In this document: positions 1-7,159 of the stretch, one piece after another
Layout of the letters: the number at the start of each line of letters is the position of its first letter
Numbering within the stretch: the first letter of the stretch is position 1
From: Methanomicrobiales archaeon
GTDB lineage: Archaea; Halobacteriota; Methanomicrobia; Methanomicrobiales; Methanomicrobiaceae
Length of the DNA stretch: 7,418 nucleotides
Assembly: GCA_012523385.1 (NCBI GenBank)
Contig: JAAYIO010000075.1
Coordinates: 1 to 7,418 of the forward strand
Direction: 5' to 3'
Notes under the pieces: model-generated
What the model was told of the DNA's origin: nothing
Seen by the model: only the letters and a program-made list of their open reading frames with translations
Database searches by the model: none
Position numbers and translations under genes: made by a program

Positions 1-135
1 TATTGGTTTGCACCTCTCATCTCTGTTGATTTATCCCCCGCAGTGACGACCGTTGTCTTCCCTGATGGATACACAGAGACTCTCTATGACAGTATCGAGA
101 TTCCCGTGATCAGTCATACTCTCTCCCTATCCTAA
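1..135 (+). CDS. 3' end of an unidentified protein-coding gene (partial)
   Basis: Reading frame 1 is open from the window edge to a TAA at 133-135, giving 44 residues that end ...IPVISHTLSLS. The other two plus frames both hit stops within the first 45 bases, so this is the only plus frame that could be the tail of a gene entering from the left. The peptide is rich in Thr, Ser and Val, contains a FPDGYTETL turn-like stretch, and looks like the end of a beta-rich domain. I do not recognise the family. A pyrimidine/T-rich tract follows the stop codon directly, which fits a gene end, and mutS begins 75 bases further on. The start lies outside the window. It could still be a chance open frame, since only 135 bases are visible. 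Confidence 0.6.
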   Translation, partial: YWFAPLISVDLSPAVTTVVFPDGYTETLYDSIEIPVISHTLSLS

Positions 136-148
136 TTTTCCTTTTTTT
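136..148 (+). terminator. Oligo-T terminator-like tract after the first partial gene
   Basis: Immediately after the TAA at 133-135 the plus strand reads T4, CC, then T7. I see no hairpin. Archaeal RNA polymerase commonly terminates at U-rich stretches without a stem-loop, so this tract could end transcription of the left-hand gene before the mutS promoter. This is inferred from base composition and position only. Confidence 0.45.
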
Positions 149-210
149 CTCTGGTATGAACACGCAATAAGACTCATATCACCAGAAGTAGAGTTCTATA
201 CTGAATCGAG
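149..210 (+). promoter_or_regulatory. Probable promoter/leader region of mutS-mutL
   Basis: These are the only non-coding bases between the T-rich tract and the mutS start, so the operon promoter probably lies here or just upstream. A/T-rich candidates for an archaeal TATA element are around 164-180 (CAATAAG and TCATATC), but neither matches the consensus well. There is no good Shine-Dalgarno sequence at normal spacing before the ATG at 211, since the nearest purine run, GTAGAG at 188-193, is too far away. A very short or absent leader is therefore possible. The region is called by position, not by a clear motif. Confidence 0.35.
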
Positions 211-2832
211 ATGAGTGATGGACCTACCCCTGCAATGAAGCAGTTTTATGAGATGAAAGCCCGGTATCCCGGCTGCGTTCTCTTCTTCCAGATGGGGGAC
301 TTCTATGAAACGTTTGGAGAGGATGCCGAACTTATCTCACGGGAACTTGATATCACCCTGACCTCACGCGGCAAGGACAAGAACGGCGAGCGCATGCCTC
401 TTGCTGGTGTCCCGATTCATGCAGGAGAGGCATATATTGCCCGAATGGTCAAGAAAGGCTACCGTGTGGCGGTCTGTGATCAGGTTGAAGACCCGAAAAA
501 AGCAAAGGGTGTCGTAAAGCGTGATGTGGTGCGTGTCATCACACCAGGCACGGTGATTGACTCTTCCATGGTACCTTCTGAGGGGCAGGCATATTTGATG
601 GCAGTCGTCCCGGATTTGAAATATACGATATTTGGCCTTGCATTTTTAGACATCACCACCGGTGAATTTTTTGTTACCACCTGCAAGGCAGATGACGGAG
701 GAACCGATCTCCTTTCCGCAGTGGACCGTGCAGGGCCGCGGGAATGCCTTCTCTCTCAATCGTTGTCTCCCCGGGTGCAGGCGCTTCTTGAGGGCCGGGG
801 AATTTCTATCACCCCCTGCGGGGCAGAATATTTTGATCCAGACGTTGCACGTGCACAGTTAACCCGGCAGTTTGGCGTTTCAACGCTTGAGGGATTTGGC
901 TGCAATGATATGGATGAGGCAGTGGCAGCAGCAGGTGCCTGTCTGAAATATGCGAGAGAGACGCAGAAGTCTGACCTAGGCCACATTCGGAGCCTCTCAA
1001 CTCGTCTCCCTGAACGTGGCATGGTGCTTGACGCAATCACCATGCGGAATCTCGAACTCACCCGGAACATTCGCGATGGCGGGACGGATCATACTCTTCT
1101 ATCTGTCCTTGACCGCACAAAAACGGCTATGGGCGGTCGTCTGCTCCGCACGTTTATCATCAGTCCTCTTACTGATGAAAAGGAAATTCAGGCACGTCTG
1201 GATGCCGTTGAGTACTGTCTGAATGAACCGCTCCGGCGTGAAATAATCCGGGACCTTCTTCACCGATTTGCGGATATTGAACGGATTGCCGGCAGGATTG
1301 CCTATGGGAATGTCGGGCCACGGGACCTCATCTCCCTTCGCGATTCTCTGGAACGACTCCCTGGCATCCGGGAGGTGCTCTCCCCCTCTGGCAGCACGAT
1401 TCCGTCCCTTCTCTCAGAAATACAGGCGGGACTCATGGACCACGCAGATCAGGTATTCCTGATTCAGACTGCAATTGTTGACGAACCCCCAATACATGCA
1501 CGAACCGGTGGGGTAATACGAAAAGGATTCAGCTGTGAACTGGATGAAATCCGTGATATCGGCCGTACGGGTAAAGACTGGATCGCCGCATTCCAGCAGA
1601 AAGAGCGGGACAGAAGTGGCATTAAATCCCTGAAAATTGGCTATAACAAAGTATTCGGGTATTATATCGAAGTGACAAATACCAATCTCTCTCTTGTCCC
1701 GCCGGAGTATCTCAGAAAGCAGACGCTGGCGAATGGTGAACGATTCACCCTCCCGGAACTCCAGGAGATGGAACAGAAGATTGCCCATGCACAGGAGCGG
1801 CAGAGTGCCCTTGAAGAAGAGCTCTACGCAGATGTCATTACCCGTCTGCGTGAATCTGTGCTCTCCATACAGACAACATCACAGGCAATTGCCCGTCTTG
1901 ACCTCTTCGCTGCCCTTGCCGCTGCTGCCGCTGAAAACGGATATATCCGGCCGATTATTGAAAATTCCGGACGTCTCTTGATAACCGATGGCCGTCATCC
2001 GGTTGTCGAAGAGAGCCTTTCATCGGTAGGATTCGTTCCGAACGATGCGGAACTGGATAGCGGAGGAAACCAGATCATCATCATCACGGGTGCGAATATG
2101 GCCGGAAAATCCACCTATATGCGGGAAGTCGCGCTCATCTGCATCATGGCACAGATGGGAAGTTTCGTGCCGGCTAACCGGGCTGTTATCGGTATCATCG
2201 ACCGCGTTTTTACCCGTGTCGGTGCATTTGATGATCTTGCAAGCGGCCAGTCGACATTCATGGTGGAGATGGTGGAGCTTGCCAATATTCTCAATAACGT
2301 AACGGAAAAGAGCCTCGTTATTCTTGATGAAATCGGCAGAGGCACATCAACCCTTGATGGCTACTCCATTGCACGTGCGGTTCTTGAATACCTCCATGGC
2401 ACAGGAAAGCGGGGTCCCCGCACTCTCTTTGCAACCCATTTTCATGAAATCGTAGAGGTTGAAGCCGATCTGAAACGGGTCCGGAACTATCACTTTGCGG
2501 TGAAAGATACCGGGAGTGATGTAGTTTTCTTAAGAAAACTGATTCCGGGTGCAACCGACCGAAGTTATGGTATTCATGTGGCACGACTTGCAGGCATTCC
2601 CGCAAAAGTGATACAGAGAGCCGGAGAGGTGCTTGAAACAGAACGGTGCCGGACACCAATGACGGATGGAAAGCGTGCTCCGCGCTATACTCAGATGCTG
2701 TTGATGGATGCGCCGGGGGGAGGCGCTGTCTCGGAAAGTCCTGCGGTCATTGAACTCAGAAACCTTGATCCTGATTCACTGTCCCCGCGTGAAGCTCTTG
2801 CAAAGATCTATGAACTTAAAAAGAAGATGTAA
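211..2832 (+). CDS. mutS: DNA mismatch repair protein MutS (MutS1 type)
   Basis: This gene encodes the mismatch-recognition ATPase of DNA repair. It acts as a dimer on DNA, binds mispairs and small loops, and recruits MutL. The 873 residues match the usual length of bacterial-type MutS. The N-terminal domain has the mismatch-wedging Phe-Tyr-Glu motif (residues 31-33, in MGDFYETF) and the conserved LAGVPIHA and QVEDP...AKG segments. Connector, lever and clamp domains follow. The ATPase domain has Walker A GANMAGKST (627-635), Walker B VILDE (703-707) followed by GRGTST, and the ATHFHE switch (741-746). A helical C-terminus ends ALAKIYELKKKM, as in family members. ATG 211 is the most upstream possible start because an in-frame TGA lies at 202-204. 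The conserved TPAMKQFY segment begins at residue 6, so little is missing or extra. It is followed after 8 bases by mutL, almost certainly in the same operon. The intact N-terminal mismatch domain and lack of an Smr domain exclude MutS2. Confidence 0.97.
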   Translation: MSDGPTPAMKQFYEMKARYPGCVLFFQMGDFYETFGEDAELISRELDITLTSRGKDKNGERMPLAGVPIHAGEAYIARMVKKGYRVAVCDQVEDPKKAKGVVKRDVVRVITPGTVIDSSMVPSEGQAYLMAVVPDLKYTIFGLAFLDITTGEFFVTTCKADDGGTDLLSAVDRAGPRECLLSQSLSPRVQALLEGRGISITPCGAEYFDPDVARAQLTRQFGVSTLEGFGCNDMDEAVAAAGACLKYARETQKSDLGHIRSLSTRLPERGMVLDAITMRNLELTRNIRDGGTDHTLLSVLDRTKTAMGGRLLRTFIISPLTDEKEIQARLDAVEYCLNEPLRREIIRDLLHRFADIERIAGRIAYGNVGPRDLISLRDSLERLPGIREVLSPSGSTIPSLLSEIQAGLMDHADQVFLIQTAIVDEPPIHARTGGVIRKGFSCELDEIRDIGRTGKDWIAAFQQKERDRSGIKSLKIGYNKVFGYYIEVTNTNLSLVPPEYLRKQTLANGERFTLPELQEMEQKIAHAQERQSALEEELYADVITRLRESVLSIQTTSQAIARLDLFAALAAAAAENGYIRPIIENSGRLLITDGRHPVVEESLSSVGFVPNDAELDSGGNQIIIITGANMAGKSTYMREVALICIMAQMGSFVPANRAVIGIIDRVFTRVGAFDDLASGQSTFMVEMVELANILNNVTEKSLVILDEIGRGTSTLDGYSIARAVLEYLHGTGKRGPRTLFATHFHEIVEVEADLKRVRNYHFAVKDTGSDVVFLRKLIPGATDRSYGIHVARLAGIPAKVIQRAGEVLETERCRTPMTDGKRAPRYTQMLLMDAPGGGAVSESPAVIELRNLDPDSLSPREALAKIYELKKKM

Positions 2833-2840
2833 CCGGATTT

Positions 2841-4673
2841 ATGGCGATGCCTGAAAACAAAGACTCTGATACAATAATCCGCCTTTTAGATGATGAGACC
2901 GTTAACACGATAGCTGCTGGTGAAGTGATTGAACGGCCCGCATCAGTGGTGAAAGAACTGGTGGAGAACGCGGTGGATGCCGGTGCAGATATGATAAAAG
3001 TGGATATCACCACCGACACGCAGTATGTTACCTCGGTTCAGGTATCTGACACAGGGTGTGGCATGCATGCATCCGATGCACAGATGGCTTTTGTGCGCCA
3101 TGCAACGAGTAAAATTCGTGTCCCTGATGATCTCTCCCGTATTCACACGATGGGGTTTCGGGGTGAAGCACTTGCAAGTATTGCGGCGGTATCGCGGGTG
3201 ACTCTTGTAACACGAACAGCAGACTCGGATGTGGGCACAGAAATTGTTATTGAAGGCGGAGAGATACTCTCAGTTTCTGATGTCTCAATTCCTAAAGGGA
3301 CAACAATACGGGTTGACAATATTTTTTACAACACTCCGGCCCGCCGAAAATTTCTCAAGTCACGTCAGACTGAACTTTTCCACATCTACCGAGCGGTGGA
3401 AGCAGAAGCCTTTGCCCATCCGGAATCTGCTTTTCGTCTGAGGGTGAATGGAAAAGAGAAACTCAGAACCCAGCGCACGACAACGATAGCAGATACCATT
3501 ACGCAGGTATTTGGAACCGATCTCTCTACGCGAATCATCCCCATCAGTGCAGGAACGCCCGTGATGAGGGTGGATGGTGCCATTGTCCGTCCGGAGGACT
3601 GCCGTCCGAATGCGGGTGAAATTCATCTCTGTGTGAACGGACGTCCGGTCACCTCACCTCAGATTGTCAGGGCCATTCGTGCAGGGTATGGCACCCTCAT
3701 TGCAAAGGGGAGGTTTCCTATGGCATATCTGAGCATCAGGATTGATTCGTCTCTTGTCGATGTGAATGTGCATCCTGCCAAACGGGAGATTCGTCTGAGC
3801 CGCGAAAAAGAGATCATCAGTGGTGTTGCTGATGCTATCCGAGACACCCTTCAGACAACAGACTTGATATATGGTGCAACGCCTGCAAACGCACCCGCTC
3901 CTCCTGCATCAGTACAGGCATCGGTGTATACCCATATTCCAAGACAAAGTCTCGAGGTTTCTGAGTCACTACCAAAGACTGTCAATACTTCTTTTGGGCC
4001 TGCATCATCAGAGGGGTTTCACATCCGGTATGCGACCACCGATAAACAGCTCCGCCTCACGGGGCATATGGACGAAGACGCCGGGGTCAATCTTTTGCCT
4101 CCGATGCGAATCATCGGGCAGGTGGCAGACCTCTATATTCTCGCAGCGTCACGCGAGAATGATGAACTCTTTATCATCGACCAGCATGCGGCCCACGAAC
4201 GTATCCTCTATGATCAGTTATGCCAGCAAAGGGATACCAACGTGCAGAGGCAGGAATTGTTGGTGCCGCTGGTTGTGGAATTGAATCCCGCAGAAAAATT
4301 AGCGGTTTCAGCAAATATTGATATTCTGCTGGAACTGGGTTTTATTGTTGATGAATTCGGGCCGGATGCATTTGCCATACGGGCTGTCCCCATGGTTCTG
4401 GGGAAACGGTTGGGAACGGAGATGATCCACGATATTGTCTCTGATCTGGTTATTGAAAGCCGGAAATCAGCCGATGAACGCTGTGACCGCATCATTGCAA
4501 CCATTGCATGCCGGGGAGCAATCAAGGGAGGAAGTCCCCTGACCCCAGAGCAGATGGAACGCCTCATCCTTCAGTTGTCCCACACGAGTGAACCCTATAC
4601 CTGTCCGCATGGACGTCCGGTCATTCTCTCTTATTCAGAAAAGGAAATGGACCGGATGTTTCACCGGACATGA
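2841..4673 (+). CDS. mutL: DNA mismatch repair endonuclease MutL
   Basis: MutL couples mismatch recognition by MutS to strand incision. The 610-residue protein has the N-terminal GHKL ATPase: motif I around E39 and N43 (KELVENAVDAGA), motif II D70-T-G-C-G, ATSKI at 88-92, and motif III GFRGEALASI (105-114). A low-complexity Ala/Pro/Ser/Thr linker spans roughly 340-405. The C-terminal dimerisation domain carries the metal-dependent endonuclease motifs DQHAAHE (447-453), ACRGAIK (556-562), CPHGRP (588-593) and a terminal F-H-R (607-609). This set marks the nicking MutL of organisms that lack MutH. One oddity is that the last acidic position of the DQHA(X)2E(X)4E motif is Asp458 instead of Glu. 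The start at 2841 is 8 bases after mutS with only a weak GGAT purine element before it. ATG 2847, two codons later, is an equally plausible start. Translation may be coupled to mutS. The gene ends before a T8 tract. Confidence 0.97.
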   Translation: MAMPENKDSDTIIRLLDDETVNTIAAGEVIERPASVVKELVENAVDAGADMIKVDITTDTQYVTSVQVSDTGCGMHASDAQMAFVRHATSKIRVPDDLSRIHTMGFRGEALASIAAVSRVTLVTRTADSDVGTEIVIEGGEILSVSDVSIPKGTTIRVDNIFYNTPARRKFLKSRQTELFHIYRAVEAEAFAHPESAFRLRVNGKEKLRTQRTTTIADTITQVFGTDLSTRIIPISAGTPVMRVDGAIVRPEDCRPNAGEIHLCVNGRPVTSPQIVRAIRAGYGTLIAKGRFPMAYLSIRIDSSLVDVNVHPAKREIRLSREKEIISGVADAIRDTLQTTDLIYGATPANAPAPPASVQASVYTHIPRQSLEVSESLPKTVNTSFGPASSEGFHIRYATTDKQLRLTGHMDEDAGVNLLPPMRIIGQVADLYILAASRENDELFIIDQHAAHERILYDQLCQQRDTNVQRQELLVPLVVELNPAEKLAVSANIDILLELGFIVDEFGPDAFAIRAVPMVLGKRLGTEMIHDIVSDLVIESRKSADERCDRIIATIACRGAIKGGSPLTPEQMERLILQLSHTSEPYTCPHGRPVILSYSEKEMDRMFHRT

Positions 4674-4707
4674 CTTTCCTGGATGTCTTCCCCTGATATC
4701 TCTCATC

Positions 4708-4715
4708 TTTTTTTT
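4708..4715 (+). terminator. T8 terminator after mutL
   Basis: An uninterrupted run of eight T residues lies 35 bases downstream of the mutL stop, in the 54-base convergent gap (4674-4727) between mutL and the methyltransferase gene. No stem-loop precedes it, which is normal for archaeal U-tract termination. It works only for plus-strand transcription, because the same bases are A on the other strand. The rest of the 54-base gap shows no other recognisable element. Confidence 0.6.
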
Positions 4716-4727
4716 GATGCCTTTCAA

Positions 4728-5333
4728 TCACTTAAGACGACAGAGATCACGGGTAATCCGGAAGACGACCAGTTGTTCCCCTTCGGTTGTTTTTTCACTG
4801 ACAATGCAGGAAATAAACCCATTTTCTGCAAAGAGTTCACGAGTCTCATGAATCCCTGTCAGAGATGAAACCAGCAGTAACACGCGTCCATACGGCTTGA
4901 GAATTCGATGCAATCCGGATGCAAACGAACAGATAACCGCCCTGCCGTCCGGGCCTCCGTCAAGTGCGTATTCCAACCAGTCGTCAATCCGTTCATTCTC
5001 TGCTGTCGGAAGATAGGGCGGGTTGAACAGTATCAGATCAAACGGTCCTTTCAGACCGTCATAGAGATTTGTACGAACGACCTCCACACCCATGCTGTGG
5101 GCCATCCTGCATGCATGGGGGTTTACATCGGTTGCAATACATCGGGCGGCACGCTCACTGCATGCCTGTGCAATGACACCGCTTCCTGTACCTACTTCAA
5201 GAACGGTGTCACTGTTGCGTATTTCTTTTGCAACCGCTGATAAAAGCAGATACGTGTCCTCTTCCGGCTGATATACCTGTGGATGAAATTCGGGTATTTT
5301 TGGGTTCATTCCTGGGCTCTCTTCCATATGCAT
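4728..5333 (-). CDS. mtq2: HemK2/MTQ2-family protein-glutamine N5-methyltransferase
   Basis: This is a small class I SAM-dependent methyltransferase. The family methylates the glutamine of the GGQ motif in the peptide-chain release factor (aRF1/eRF1), in archaea and eukaryotes as a complex with the small zinc protein Trm112. The 201 residues fit the short archaeal HemK2 form without the N-terminal domain of bacterial PrmC. Visible motifs are VYQPEEDTYLLL (20-31, the family's N-terminal signature), SAM motif I LEVGTGSG (45-52), the acidic ribose-binding Asp69 in ATDVNP, catalytic NPPY (104-107) and DGGPDG (125-130). Start choice is uncertain. ATG 5333 follows an in-frame stop at 5345-5343, but the GGAG at 5340-5337 is only 3 bases from it and 9 bases from ATG 5327, which therefore looks better; ATG 5309 is also possible. 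The gene is divergent from the ATPase gene and convergent with mutL. Another substrate cannot be excluded from sequence alone. Confidence 0.93.
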   Translation of the reverse strand: MHMEESPGMNPKIPEFHPQVYQPEEDTYLLLSAVAKEIRNSDTVLEVGTGSGVIAQACSERAARCIATDVNPHACRMAHSMGVEVVRTNLYDGLKGPFDLILFNPPYLPTAENERIDDWLEYALDGGPDGRAVICSFASGLHRILKPYGRVLLLVSSLTGIHETRELFAENGFISCIVSEKTTEGEQLVVFRITRDLCRLK

Positions 5334-5413
5334 TGTCTCCTCTCAGATATGGGTTTTCTCCCCGGATGTTCCATGACAGTTAAACGTGAGGAGATGCTAT
5401 ATTAGGTTAGCGT
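5334..5413. promoter_or_regulatory. Divergent promoter region between hemK2/mtq2 and the ATPase gene
   Basis: These 80 bases separate two start codons facing away from each other, so they must hold both promoters unless one lies inside a gene. For the minus-strand methyltransferase, TAATATA (5404-5398 read on the minus strand) is a candidate TATA element that would give a leader of roughly 40 bases containing GAGGAG. For the plus-strand ATPase, the weaker TTAAAC at 5380-5385 would give a nearly leaderless transcript. A 7-base inverted repeat, TCTCCTC (5336-5342) and GAGGAGA (5388-5394), frames the region. The arrangement makes shared regulation possible. The TATA assignments are guesses from position and A/T content. 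Confidence 0.5.
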
Positions 5414-7159
5414 ATGGATATCGTTGTTGGCAAGGCAAATGGGCGGGATTTTAGCATTAATGCTCAGGAACTGGTCACCGGAAGAACCTGCATCATTGCT
5501 CAGTCCGGAGCGGGAAAAAGCTGGACAATTGCGGTTCTTTGTGAGCAGCTCTGCCGGTATCATATCGGATTCTGTCTCATTGATACCGAAGGAGAATATT
5601 TTTCGTTAAAAGACGGGTTTGATCTGACCTGGATCGGGGCAGATGATGAATGCGATTATGACATTGAACGGGTCGATAATCTCAAGGAGATTCTTCGCGA
5701 TTCAATTCGTTCAGGTGTTCCGGTTATTTATGATGTCTCTGAGGTGGAGATGACGGAAAAAGTATCCCGCCTTGCCGATATTCTTTATGACCTTGCAACC
5801 GAAGAACGCAAACCATACCTTTTGATCATTGAGGAAGCAGATAAGTTTATTCCGCAGAGCCGTGACTCCATCAAAAAGATTGAGGAAATATCACGCAGGG
5901 GAAGAAAACGCGGACTTGGCATGATGGTAGCGACTCAGCGGCCCGCGATTGTCACTAAAAACGTGCTCTCTCAGTGCAATAATCAGATCATCGGGAAACT
6001 TTCTATTGAAAATGATTTGAAAGCAGTAGATCTCTTCTTTGGCTCAAAGCGTGAAGTTGAGGAGTTGTCATCCCTGAATCCTGGTGATTTCTATGTGATG
6101 GGTGGCATTACTCGTGAGAAGACCCGGATGCGGTTTGGTAAGCGGGAGACGAAACATCGTGGCCTCACCCCAATTCTTGCACCGCGAACTCCTGATCCGG
6201 TACAGGATGATGATGGTGAGGATGTGAATGCGGTAATCCATGAACCGATCCTGGATGTAGCAAAGGTTCTCGTGGCACCGGAAGATGAGATTACCTCTCT
6301 TTTCGATGAACCTGAATATTTGTCGCCTCGTGCCACGCCCGAACCAAAAGAGACGAAACCAAGTCCAAAGCCAAAACCGAAACCGAAATCAGGCCCGAGT
6401 GTCCGAACAAAGAAAACACCATCTCCTCTTGAAGAGCGTGCACTCCCTGTTAAAATCGTACGGGATGAAGCCCTCAATATCGTGGGCGGGACGATGAAGA
6501 AGAAGGGTCTCATCTTTGGAACAAATGAACGTCTGGTATCAGCAGAACTGGTATATTGGCCGCTCTGTCTGATTCAGGTGCGCTACATCAGCGGCAAAAT
6601 CCGAAAAACGACCCAGGAAACCTCGTTTATCATTGATGCGACCAAAGGGTGGTGCACAGACTTATCCGAAAGTCTGAGGTTCCGTGGCTGTTTCAGTGAC
6701 TATATTGGTCTCTCGGAGGATGCGATTCGCATACTGGATGCATTCTCTATTTCAGGTGAGACTGCAGCAGAGATAGAGGCGCAGACCCGTCTCTCCCGCG
6801 AGGTAGTTGGAGATGCGATAGCTGAACTCAGCACAAAAAAACTCATCACGGAAAGTGAGATGGCAGCGGGTAGGGAAGTATGGGTGCCGCTTGTCCGTCA
6901 GGGGATGCCACGCCTGGGCACGGGTACGGTCAAACTTCCGGCGGCATTGGAAACACTCGATGGGGGCACTGTCCTTGAACGAATCGTTCATGAATCAGAC
7001 ATCCGTACTATCCTGAAAGTTACAGAGCCAACAGCTGAAATAATCTCATGCCTGCAGTTTTCCTGCCCCGTGTATGAAGTAAAAGTCGCATCACCCACGG
7101 GCGATAAAAGAATTCATATAGATGGTTTCTTTGGGAAAAAAGTGCTTGTGGCACGTTAG
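5414..7159 (+). CDS. HerA/FtsK-superfamily (DUF87-like) ATPase with C-terminal winged-helix region
   Basis: This is a probable cytoplasmic P-loop ATPase of unknown target, 581 residues. Residues 1-245 form the ATPase: Walker A AQSGAGKS (29-36, with Ala where the classical first Gly would be), IDTEGEY (56-62), Walker B LLIIEEAD (136-143, Glu-Glu as often in HerA-like proteins), an Arg-rich RRGRKRG (161-167) and MMVATQRP (170-177) with the polar sensor Gln. These are hallmarks of the HerA/FtsK group that pumps or remodels DNA. The N-terminal HAS-barrel of true HerA is absent. An acidic stretch and a Lys-Pro hinge (316-325) lead to a C-terminal half with a predicted winged helix (about 433-493) between two similar beta-rich segments. 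I do not recognise that half. No transmembrane segment or signal peptide is visible. ATG 5414 is the first possible start because TAG lies in frame at 5408-5410. No NurA nuclease gene is nearby, so a HerA-NurA role is not supported. The DNA-processing function is inferred from the ATPase family only. Confidence 0.88.
   Translation: MDIVVGKANGRDFSINAQELVTGRTCIIAQSGAGKSWTIAVLCEQLCRYHIGFCLIDTEGEYFSLKDGFDLTWIGADDECDYDIERVDNLKEILRDSIRSGVPVIYDVSEVEMTEKVSRLADILYDLATEERKPYLLIIEEADKFIPQSRDSIKKIEEISRRGRKRGLGMMVATQRPAIVTKNVLSQCNNQIIGKLSIENDLKAVDLFFGSKREVEELSSLNPGDFYVMGGITREKTRMRFGKRETKHRGLTPILAPRTPDPVQDDDGEDVNAVIHEPILDVAKVLVAPEDEITSLFDEPEYLSPRATPEPKETKPSPKPKPKPKSGPSVRTKKTPSPLEERALPVKIVRDEALNIVGGTMKKKGLIFGTNERLVSAELVYWPLCLIQVRYISGKIRKTTQETSFIIDATKGWCTDLSESLRFRGCFSDYIGLSEDAIRILDAFSISGETAAEIEAQTRLSREVVGDAIAELSTKKLITESEMAAGREVWVPLVRQGMPRLGTGTVKLPAALETLDGGTVLERIVHESDIRTILKVTEPTAEIISCLQFSCPVYEVKVASPTGDKRIHIDGFFGKKVLVAR
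6365..6388 (+). repeat. Short in-frame hexamer repeat encoding a Lys-Pro hinge
   Basis: Four near-identical hexamers (CCAAAG, CCAAAA, CCGAAA, CCGAAA) encode Pro-Lys four times, residues 318-325 of the ATPase. This is a flexible, positively charged linker between the ATPase domain and the C-terminal region. Such a tract is prone to length change by slippage, and the read-out on the opposite strand is a meaningless Gly-Phe repeat. Confidence 0.7.
7136..7141 (-). terminator. Candidate oligo-T terminator for ksgA, inside the ATPase gene
   Basis: On the minus strand a run of six T residues lies about 15 bases beyond the ksgA stop codon (7158-7156). It falls inside the last codons of the opposing ATPase gene, where it reads as Gly-Lys-Lys. 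With no intergenic space available, this is the nearest site where ksgA transcription could end. There is no hairpin. It is supported by position and composition only. Confidence 0.35.

Noticed and set aside
1414..1788. Minus-strand open frame of 124 codons inside mutS
   Set aside because: It is antisense to a highly conserved part of mutS and has no recognisable motif or own promoter context.
3871..4284. Plus-strand open frame of 137 codons overlapping mutL
   Set aside because: It overlaps the mutL linker and C-terminal domain in another frame. Its sequence is low-complexity and unlike a folded protein, and the mutL frame explains the region.
211..4673. Phage-defence or otherwise novel system built on the MutS/MutL pair
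   Set aside because: Both proteins have complete standard mismatch-repair architecture and length, and no accessory defence gene is present nearby.
4674..4727. Possible small RNA or tRNA gene between mutL and the methyltransferase gene
   Set aside because: At 54 bases it is too short for a tRNA, has no cloverleaf or strong hairpin, and is explained by the T8 termination tract.
4588..4868. Two short plus-strand open frames across the mutL 3' end and the methyltransferase gene
   Set aside because: They run across the T8 tract and are antisense to the conserved C-terminus of the methyltransferase. No ribosome-binding site or motif supports them.
6091..6513. Minus-strand open frame of 140 codons with a Gly-Phe repeat
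   Set aside because: It lies wholly inside the ATPase gene, and its Gly-Phe repeat is just the reverse reading of the Lys-Pro hinge codons. It has no family resemblance.
5414..7159. Canonical HerA of a HerA-NurA DNA-end resection operon
   Set aside because: The N-terminal HAS barrel is absent, and no NurA, Mre11 or Rad50 gene is adjacent. Only the ATPase superfamily is supported.
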